Below, piece after piece: positions 1 through 4,738 of a stretch of 9,154 nucleotides of DNA. The stretch lies in the NCBI GenBank assembly GCA_964449175.1, contig CAYUYH010000107.1:1-9154 (forward strand), in the 5' to 3' direction. The notes under the pieces were generated by a model. That model worked only from the letters and a program-made list of their open reading frames with translations, was not told where the DNA came from and did not search any database. This DNA comes from CAYUYH01 sp964449175 (GTDB lineage Bacteria; Planctomycetota; Phycisphaerae; SM23-33). How positions within the stretch are numbered: position 1 is the stretch's first letter; each line of letters starts with the position of its first letter. Made by a program: the position numbers and the translations under genes.

Positions 1-89
1 GGCTCAAGCGGCACGGCCTGGCGCCGTTCGGCGTGTACCGCGTCATCCTGGCCGCGGTCGTCCTGGCCTACTTCCTGGTCGTTACTTGA
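1..89 (+). CDS. uppP: Undecaprenyl-diphosphatase UppP/BacA, C-terminal fragment (5' end outside window)
   Basis: The frame beginning at base 3 reads LKRHGLAPFGVYRVILAA followed by a hydrophobic tail ending YFLVVT, then TGA at 87-89. This matches the end of UppP-family membrane phosphatases: a short basic/polar loop, an 'F..YR' motif and a last transmembrane helix with no cytoplasmic tail. UppP recycles undecaprenyl pyrophosphate to the monophosphate carrier lipid used for peptidoglycan and other envelope glycans. Only 28 residues are present, so catalytic motifs cannot be checked and another polytopic membrane protein is possible. The stop codon overlaps the convergent thiamine gene on the minus strand, so the two 3' ends share 8 bases and there is no room for a terminator between them. 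Confidence 0.65.
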   Translation, partial: LKRHGLAPFGVYRVILAAVVLAYFLVVT

Positions 90-1107
90 GCTTTGCCCTG
101 ATGGCCTCGGCGGCGGCTTGGGGGTTGGCGGCGCAGCAGATTGCCGACGAGACGGCCACCCTCATCGCCCCGGCGGCGACGAGCAGGTCCACGTTGTCGG
201 CCGTGATGCCGCCTATCGGCACGAGGGGCAGCGATATCTCCCGCGCGACCTGCTGGAGCATCTGCGGGCCGACGGGAGCGGCGTCCTTGGTGGCCGTCTC
301 GAACATCGGACCCACGGAGACGTAGTCGGCGCCTTCCATGACGGCCCCGTGCGCCTGCTCGACCGAGTGGGTGGATCGCCCTATGATCGCGCCGGGGCGA
401 AGCAGCCCGCGGGCCTCGGCGATGGGCAGGTCGCCCTGGCCGAGGTGGACGCCGTCGGCGCCGACGATGGCGGCGATGTCCGGGCGGTCGTTGATGATGA
501 ACAGCTTGCCGGTCTCGTCGGTCAGCTCGCGCAGCTCGGCGGCCACGGCAAGGCGCTCGGCGTCACAGCCGTCCTTGTATCGCAGTTGCAGCGCGTCGGC
601 CCCGCCGGCGATCGCGCCTCGGGCGACCTCGCGAATGCTGCCCTTGCACAACTGCGGCGTGATCAGCACGTAGAGCTTCACGTCCGCGAACTTGCTGGCG
701 ATTGCGAGCTTGCCGATCAGCCGACGCTCCAGCGTGTAGGCGTCGTAGCGCATCCGCTCGATCCGCAGCACTTCCTTGGGGGCGACGAACTTGCCGTATT
801 CCTCGATGGTCCGCAGCGCCTCGGTAAGCCTCTTGCAGGCGGCCGTCGCCACGTCGGCCAGGCCGCCCCGCGCGGGCTCGGTCGGGCTGGCCAGCTCCGT
901 GCCGATGTCGCCGGCGGTGTCGCGGCTGGCGAGCATCTCGGCGACGGGCATGGCGTCGTACGTTTCTTTGAGGTCGCTGCGGAGGTTCTTGGCCATTTGC
1001 GTGATGGCCGGATCGTTCAGCGCGAACCGCCCGCAGTCTTCCGCCACTCGCAGGGCCTCGCGCGCCCGGTTGAAGTTGGCGTCGAGAATCCTGTAGACCT
1101 CTCGCAT
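82..1107 (-). CDS. thiE: Bifunctional ThiD2-ThiE: HMP-phosphate kinase domain fused to thiamine-phosphate synthase
   Basis: The 341-residue protein has two parts. Residues 1-135 match the ThiD2 family: the ILDANFNRAREALRVAED motif at 7-24 and SRDTAGDIGTELASPTEPAR at 61-80, then a helical ACKRLTEALRTIEEYGK stretch. ThiD2 is known as a monofunctional hydroxymethylpyrimidine-phosphate kinase unrelated to classical ThiD. Residues 143-341 are a TIM-barrel ThiE, which joins HMP-PP to the thiazole phosphate. Its motifs are LQLRYK (173-178), FIINDRPDIA (203-212), GADGVHLGQGDLP (216-228), GRSTHS (243-248), DYVSVGPMFETATK (261-274) and PIGGIT (297-302). The usual 'QLREK' has Tyr177 instead of Glu. The ATG at 1107 is supported by the ThiD2 N-terminus aligning from there and by AAGGGG six bases upstream. 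The gene lies 23 bases downstream of glyA, so co-transcription is likely. The same frame stays open well upstream through glyA, but that part is an antisense-like shadow and not coding. Confidence 0.94.
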   Translation of the reverse strand: MREVYRILDANFNRAREALRVAEDCGRFALNDPAITQMAKNLRSDLKETYDAMPVAEMLASRDTAGDIGTELASPTEPARGGLADVATAACKRLTEALRTIEEYGKFVAPKEVLRIERMRYDAYTLERRLIGKLAIASKFADVKLYVLITPQLCKGSIREVARGAIAGGADALQLRYKDGCDAERLAVAAELRELTDETGKLFIINDRPDIAAIVGADGVHLGQGDLPIAEARGLLRPGAIIGRSTHSVEQAHGAVMEGADYVSVGPMFETATKDAAPVGPQMLQQVAREISLPLVPIGGITADNVDLLVAAGAMRVAVSSAICCAANPQAAAEAIRAKLK

Positions 1108-1113
1108 AGCGTG

Positions 1114-1119
1114 CCCCTT
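1114..1119 (-). promoter_or_regulatory. Ribosome binding site of thiD2-thiE
   Basis: AAGGGG on the minus strand lies six bases before the ATG at 1107, inside the 23-base gap after glyA. It fixes the start, because the reading frame itself remains open for about a further 1.1 kb upstream. Confidence 0.6.
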
Positions 1120-1130
1120 GTGCCTTGTAG

Positions 1131-2375
1131 CTAGCTTGTTGGCGTCGGGAACTGGCTGCACAACTCCGCCACGCCGCCTCGGACGGATTTGACGATCGTC
1201 TCGCTGGCGCCGCCGGTGAGGATCTCGTCGATCCACTCGGCGATGAGTTTCATTTCCTTCGCGCCCATGCCTCGCGTGGTGAGCGCCGGCGTGCCAAACC
1301 GTACGCCGGAGGCGTCCATCGGCGGGCGAGGATCGAAGGGGATGGCGTTCTTGTTGGCGATTATCCCAGCCGACGCCAGCCAGTCGGCGGCGGTCCGCCC
1401 GGTGAGGTTGGCGTCCTTGCTGCGGAGGTCGATCAGCAGCAGGTGGTTGTCCGTGCCGCCGGAGACAAGCCGCCATCCCCGCTCCAGCAGCTCGCCGGCC
1501 AGCGTCTGGGCGTTGGCCACGATGGCTGCGGCGTATGTCTTGAACGCCGGCTGCATCGCCTCGTGGAACGTGACGGCCTTGGCGGCGATCACGTGCATCA
1601 GCGGGCCGCCCTGCAGGCCGGGGAATATCGCCCGGTCGATCGCGCGGGCATGCTCCTTGCGGCAGAGGATCACCGCCCCCCTCGGCCCGCGGAGGGTCTT
1701 GTGAGTGGTCGTGGTCACGAAGTCGCTGACGGGGACGGGGTCGCCGTGCACGCCGCCGACCACCAGCCCGGCGATGTGCGCGATGTCCGCCATCATGTAG
1801 CAGCCTACCTCCTTGGCGATCTCGCCGAACGCGGCGAAGTCGATCAGCCGCGGATAGGCCGACGCGCCGACCACCAGCATGTCGGGCCGCTCTTTCAGCG
1901 CCAGCTCGCGCACCTCGTCGAGGTCCAGCATCTCGCTGTCTCGGCGGACGCCGTAGCTTGCGGTCTTGTAGCAGATGCCCGACAGGTTGATGTCCAGCCC
2001 GTGCGACAGGTGCCCGCCCTGGTCGAGTCTCATGCCCATGATCTTGTCGCCCGGCTTGAGCGCCGCGACGTAAACGGCCAGGTTCGCGCTCGTGCCGGCG
2101 TGGGGCTGAACATTGGCGTGCTCGGCGCCGAACAGCTCCTTCGCGCGGTCGATGCAAAGCTGCTCGATCCTGTCGGACTCGCGACAGCCCTGGTACCACC
2201 GCTTGTCGGGGTAGCCTTCGGCGTACTTGTCCGTCAGGACGCTCGCCGTCGCCTCCAGCACCGCTGGGGAGACGTGGTTCTCAGAGGCGATCATCTCCAG
2301 TGTCTCCGCCTGGCGACGGGCCTCGGCGCGGACTATCTCGGCGACAGCCGGGTCGACCTTTTCCAGTGCACTCAT
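1131..2375 (-). CDS. glyA: Serine hydroxymethyltransferase (GlyA)
   Basis: This 414-residue, PLP-dependent fold-type I enzyme interconverts serine plus tetrahydrofolate with glycine plus methylene-tetrahydrofolate in the cytoplasm. It is the main one-carbon entry point. Family landmarks are clear: ETLEMIASEN (24-33), TDKYAEGYP (48-56), FGAEHANVQPHAGTSAN (82-98), GGHLSHG (120-126), DIAH with the PLP-contacting Asp197, and TTTTHKTLRGPRGA with Schiff-base Lys226. GLQGGPLMH (253-261), SGGTDNHL (305-312) and VRFGTPALTTRG (358-369, Arg359 for substrate carboxylate) follow. Length is typical for bacterial SHMT. Compared with E. coli, KRYYGGCEYVD becomes KRWYQGCRESD (58-68), so the first tyrosine is a tryptophan (Trp60). 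I chose the ATG at 2375 because GGAGAGG precedes it at good spacing. The in-frame extension up to 2444 is alanine/proline-rich and does not resemble the family. It probably heads an operon with thiD2-thiE. Confidence 0.97.
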   Translation of the reverse strand: MSALEKVDPAVAEIVRAEARRQAETLEMIASENHVSPAVLEATASVLTDKYAEGYPDKRWYQGCRESDRIEQLCIDRAKELFGAEHANVQPHAGTSANLAVYVAALKPGDKIMGMRLDQGGHLSHGLDINLSGICYKTASYGVRRDSEMLDLDEVRELALKERPDMLVVGASAYPRLIDFAAFGEIAKEVGCYMMADIAHIAGLVVGGVHGDPVPVSDFVTTTTHKTLRGPRGAVILCRKEHARAIDRAIFPGLQGGPLMHVIAAKAVTFHEAMQPAFKTYAAAIVANAQTLAGELLERGWRLVSGGTDNHLLLIDLRSKDANLTGRTAADWLASAGIIANKNAIPFDPRPPMDASGVRFGTPALTTRGMGAKEMKLIAEWIDEILTGGASETIVKSVRGGVAELCSQFPTPTS

Positions 2376-2377
2376 AA

Positions 2378-2384
2378 CCTCTCC
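2378..2384 (-). promoter_or_regulatory. Ribosome binding site of glyA
   Basis: GGAGAGG on the minus strand, with its GGAG core five bases before the ATG at 2375. It decides the start against an upstream in-frame ATG near 2444. Confidence 0.7.
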
Positions 2385-2415
2385 AAAACGCAAAAGGGAT
2401 AGCGACAAGCCCGCA

Positions 2416-2444
2416 ATGTTAGCCGCTGCCGCGGGGGGAGGCAA
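2416..2444 (-). promoter_or_regulatory. Candidate sigma-70-type promoter for glyA-thiD2E
   Basis: On the minus strand TTGCCT (2444-2439) and TAACAT (2421-2416) are separated by 17 bases. Each hexamer matches the consensus at four of six positions. Transcription would begin near 2409, giving a leader of about 34 bases before the glyA ATG. The element lies in the divergent gap upstream of glyA, where it is expected. No TPP- or glycine-riboswitch-like sequence was seen in the leader. Confidence 0.4.
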
Positions 2445-2556
2445 GGGGCACGGGCCTAGGATTGTGTGAGGGCGATTGTGGGCCCGGGTGCGGGCGAGGC
2501 TGGACGCCGACGCGCGATGGCGTTAGGCTCACGGCCCTGCAAGTGGGCCCATCCGC

Positions 2557-2561
2557 GGGAG
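2557..2561 (+). promoter_or_regulatory. Ribosome binding site of dsbD
   Basis: GGGAG lies eight bases before the ATG at 2570. Together with the immediately following signal peptide, it selects this start over an in-frame ATG at 2462. Confidence 0.6.
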
Positions 2562-2569
2562 ATCGACAC

Positions 2570-4441
2570 ATGTGCAAGCGACTGGTGCTGGCGGCGGCGA
2601 TAGCGGCCGGAACCCTTGGCCCGGCGGCGGGCCTGGCACAGAGCGACCTGTTTGACCCATTGGGCAGTGGGCGGGCGTCTCTGCCCGGCCCGCGTTACCT
2701 CACTGTGTCCGTGACGCCGTCGCACACCCACGTCACCCCCGGCCAGGACTTCCACCTGGCCGTTGAGCTGACCGTCGCCGACGGCTGGGTATTCTACAGC
2801 CCCGCGCCCGGCGGCAATGAGGACTTCGCGCCCAAGGCCGCATCGCTGGCGGTTCAGGCCGGGGCGTTTTGCGTCGGCGAGGCACTCTGGCCCGCCGACC
2901 AGCCGCACAGTACGACCCTGGGCGACAGGACGATCACCAACCACGTTTACACAGGCAGGGCGGTGGCGTACGTGCCGGTCACCGCGCCGCTCACCGCCGA
3001 CGGGCCGGGAGAGATCGCCGTCATCATCGACGGGCAGGTGTGCTCGGATTCCGAGTTCAAGTGCATCCCGGTTCTGGCTGAAGCGCGGGCGACGGTGACG
3101 GTCGCGCCCGCCGCGGTGGCCAATGAGGCGTGGACCGACGAGATGGCCGCCGGCCTGCCCTTGGCCATGCCGGCCGGGCAGCTCCGCGAGAAGGATGAGA
3201 CGATGGCCGTCGGCGCTACCGCGGCGGGGCAACTGGCCACCTGGGCCGGGCTGGGGCTGGCCGTGCTGGCCGGACTGATCATGAACGTCATGCCGTGCGT
3301 GCTCCCGGTGATCCCCATCCGCGTGCTCAGCGTGGTCGAGCTGGCCCGCCAGTCACGCCGGCGGTTCGTCACGGTGGGGCTGGCGTTCGCGCTGGGCGTG
3401 GCGTCGCTGTTCATAGGCCTGGCCGTCGCCAACGTGGTTCTTCGTCTGGCGGCGGGGCAGGTGCTGGACTGGGGCAGGCACTTCCAGTCGGCGGCCTTCC
3501 GCGTGGGCATGGCCATGGTCGTCACGGCGATGGCCGTCAACCTCTTCGGCGTGTTCACTGTACTCGTGCCGCGTCGCCTGGCCGCGTTGGAGGGCAGGCA
3601 AACCGGCCAGGGCCACCTCGCCTCTTTCGGCATGGGGCTGATGATGGCCATCCTCGCCACGCCGTGCAGCTTCGCCATACTCGTGCTCGCCTTCGCGTGG
3701 GCGCAGATTCAGCCGCTGTGGCTGGGCAGCCTGGCGATCGTGCTGATCGGCGTCGGCATGGCCGCCCCGCACGCGCTGCTGGTGGCGTTTCCGGCACTGG
3801 TCGGTCGACTGCCCAAGCCGGGCCGATGGATGGACCTGCTGAAGCAGGCGATGGGCTTCGTGCTGCTGCTGGTGGCCGTGTGGCTGGTCGGCACGCTCAG
3901 CGAGCAGACGCGAGTCGCCTGGGTGACCGGCTACGCGGTGGTGCTGGCATTCTGCCTGTGGATGTGGGGCACGTGGGCGCGATACGACTGGCCGGCGGGC
4001 AAGAAGGTCGTGTTGCGGCTGGCGGGCGTAGTCCTGGCCGTCGCGGCGGGGTGGTGGATGCTCCGCCCGCCCAGGCCGCTGGCCGTCGAGTTCGCCCCGT
4101 TCAACGAGCAGCGGATCGCCCAGGCACGGAATGAGGGGCAGACCGTGCTGGTGGACTTCACCGCCGCGTGGTGCCTGAGCTGCAAGGTGGTCGATGCGAT
4201 GATCTACGACAACGCGGCCGTGGCCGACGAGCTCGCCGGCCGGGGAGTGCTGGCGATGCGGGGCGATGTGACCAGCGCGGACGCGCCCGCAAACGAGATG
4301 CTCTACGAGCGATTCAAGGGCGCGCCGCCCCTGACGGTGATCTTCCCGCCGACCGGGCCGGCAATCCGCCTGGAGGGCAAGTTCTCCGCCGCCGACCTGC
4401 TCGCCGCCCTGGACGACGCCGAGGCCAAGGCCCGGGACTGA
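2570..4441 (+). CDS. dsbD: Thiol:disulfide interchange protein DsbD (three-domain form)
   Basis: The 623-residue protein carries electrons from cytoplasmic thioredoxin across the inner membrane to extracytoplasmic partners such as disulfide isomerases or cytochrome c maturation. Residues 1-24 form a signal peptide (MCKRLVLAAAIAAGTLG..., likely cleavage after GLA or GLAQ). Residues about 40-180 are the periplasmic N-terminal domain, with the cysteine pair Cys158/Cys165 in GQVCSDSEFKCIPV. A third cysteine is Cys101. About eight hydrophobic segments span 225-497. They include NVMPCVLPVIPI with Cys243 and ATPCSFAILVL with Cys366, the redox pair of the membrane domain. Residues about 505-620 are a thioredoxin-like domain with VDFTAAWCLSCK (Cys535/Cys538). 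All six expected redox cysteines are therefore present, arguing for a functional protein. It is divergent from glyA and is followed by a hairpin-rich gap and a foldase gene. What it reduces in this organism cannot be read from the window. Confidence 0.95.
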   Translation: MCKRLVLAAAIAAGTLGPAAGLAQSDLFDPLGSGRASLPGPRYLTVSVTPSHTHVTPGQDFHLAVELTVADGWVFYSPAPGGNEDFAPKAASLAVQAGAFCVGEALWPADQPHSTTLGDRTITNHVYTGRAVAYVPVTAPLTADGPGEIAVIIDGQVCSDSEFKCIPVLAEARATVTVAPAAVANEAWTDEMAAGLPLAMPAGQLREKDETMAVGATAAGQLATWAGLGLAVLAGLIMNVMPCVLPVIPIRVLSVVELARQSRRRFVTVGLAFALGVASLFIGLAVANVVLRLAAGQVLDWGRHFQSAAFRVGMAMVVTAMAVNLFGVFTVLVPRRLAALEGRQTGQGHLASFGMGLMMAILATPCSFAILVLAFAWAQIQPLWLGSLAIVLIGVGMAAPHALLVAFPALVGRLPKPGRWMDLLKQAMGFVLLLVAVWLVGTLSEQTRVAWVTGYAVVLAFCLWMWGTWARYDWPAGKKVVLRLAGVVLAVAAGWWMLRPPRPLAVEFAPFNEQRIAQARNEGQTVLVDFTAAWCLSCKVVDAMIYDNAAVADELAGRGVLAMRGDVTSADAPANEMLYERFKGAPPLTVIFPPTGPAIRLEGKFSAADLLAALDDAEAKARD

Positions 4442-4481
4442 CCCCACGGCGCGCCGAAAGCGCGACGCGCGCGGAAGGAAG

Positions 4482-4500
4482 CCCCGCCCGTGAGGCGGGG
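4482..4500 (+). terminator. Hairpin downstream of dsbD, possible terminator
   Basis: CCCCGCC and GGCGGGG form a perfect 7-bp stem around a five-base loop (CGTGA), starting about 40 bases after the dsbD stop. No T-tract follows, so it is not a textbook intrinsic terminator. It may be a 3'-end stabiliser or a non-canonical terminator. Confidence 0.4.
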
Positions 4501-4539
4501 ATAGGGTCGATCCGTCAATCGGCCAATCGGGGGGAGCAT

Positions 4540-4558
4540 CCCGCGGCAGCGCCGCGGG
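4540..4558. repeat. Perfect 8-bp inverted repeat with a 3-base loop
   Basis: CCCGCGGC and GCCGCGGG flank AGC. The stem is fully G/C and lies between dsbD and the foldase promoter. There is no T-tract. It could act as a transcript-end structure or as a transcription barrier insulating the downstream promoter. Confidence 0.5.
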
Positions 4559-4640
4559 CGTCCCACGCCATTGCCCGCTCGCCGCCGCGAGTCGCCGTGG
4601 CGACCTGACGGTGGGGGCTCCCCTCCGCGCCGCCTTGGGC

Positions 4641-4668
4641 TTGCAATACGCGGAGGCGCACATATACT
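4641..4668 (+). promoter_or_regulatory. Candidate sigma-70-type promoter of the PpiD/SurA-like gene
   Basis: TTGCAA (4641-4646) and TATACT (4663-4668) are separated by 16 bases. They match the consensus at four and five of six positions, in an AT-poor background where such hexamers are uncommon. Initiation near 4675 would give a leader of about 64 bases before the ATG at 4739. Confidence 0.55.
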
Positions 4669-4728
4669 GGGTCGATCCCGAGCGGGCGGCGCGGTGAGGC
4701 CGTCCGCTGATCCGCAAATTCGGATTCT

Positions 4729-4733
4729 AGGAG
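4729..4733 (+). promoter_or_regulatory. Ribosome binding site of the PpiD/SurA-like gene
   Basis: AGGAG lies five bases before the ATG at 4739. It decides that start over an in-frame ATG at 4571, whose extra residues are low-complexity and would precede the membrane anchor. Confidence 0.75.
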
Positions 4734-4738
4734 CCGCC

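Larger units (their letters stand above)
2376..2569. other. Divergent intergenic region glyA/dsbD
   Basis: This 194-base gap separates the divergent glyA and dsbD genes. It contains the glyA ribosome binding site and candidate promoter on the minus strand and a GGGAG ribosome binding site (2557-2561) for dsbD. No convincing plus-strand -35/-10 pair was found, and no small gene is apparent. The open frame upstream of the dsbD ATG (from 2462) translates into sequence without signal-peptide or family character. Confidence 0.7.
4442..4738. other. Repeat- and hairpin-rich intergenic region between dsbD and the foldase gene
   Basis: These 297 bases appear non-coding. They contain perfect inverted repeats at 4482-4500 and 4540-4558 and a shorter one at 4591-4604. 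The 8-base units TCAATCGG and CCAATCGG lie side by side at 4515-4530, and GGGTCGATCC occurs at both 4504-4513 and 4669-4678. A promoter-like element is at 4641-4668 and a strong ribosome binding site at 4729-4733. Open frames crossing the gap on either strand give no recognisable protein. Confidence 0.7.

Noticed and set aside
1108..1130. TPP or glycine riboswitch near glyA-thiD2E
   Set aside because: The gap before thiD2-thiE is only 23 bases and the glyA leader shows none of the conserved riboswitch core sequences.
118..1134. Long plus-strand open frame opposite thiD2-thiE
   Set aside because: It is the complement of a convincingly assigned gene, has biased composition (Val/Gly/Asp/Arg) and no recognisable motif.
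1108..2199. In-frame upstream extension of the thiD2-thiE frame, giving a 705-residue open frame on the minus strand
   Set aside because: The extra part is an alternative frame of glyA, rich in Arg/Gly/Ala/His with no family resemblance. The ThiD2 domain begins cleanly at 1107 with its own ribosome binding site.
1443..2402. Long plus-strand open frame opposite glyA
   Set aside because: It is a GC-driven shadow of glyA with no motif or ribosome binding site.
2462..2569. Upstream in-frame start for dsbD
   Set aside because: It would place 36 residues of non-hydrophobic sequence before a clear signal peptide. The ATG at 2570 has a good ribosome binding site.
4482..4604. Hairpin series as a CRISPR array or insertion-sequence ends
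   Set aside because: The inverted repeats differ from each other and are not regularly spaced with unique spacers. No transposase or target duplication is present.
3353..4717. 454-residue minus-strand open frame opposite dsbD
   Set aside because: It is antisense to dsbD, has low-complexity composition and crosses the hairpin-rich intergenic region.
4571..4738. Upstream in-frame start for the foldase
   Set aside because: It would extend the protein through the promoter and Shine-Dalgarno region with 56 low-complexity residues before the membrane anchor.
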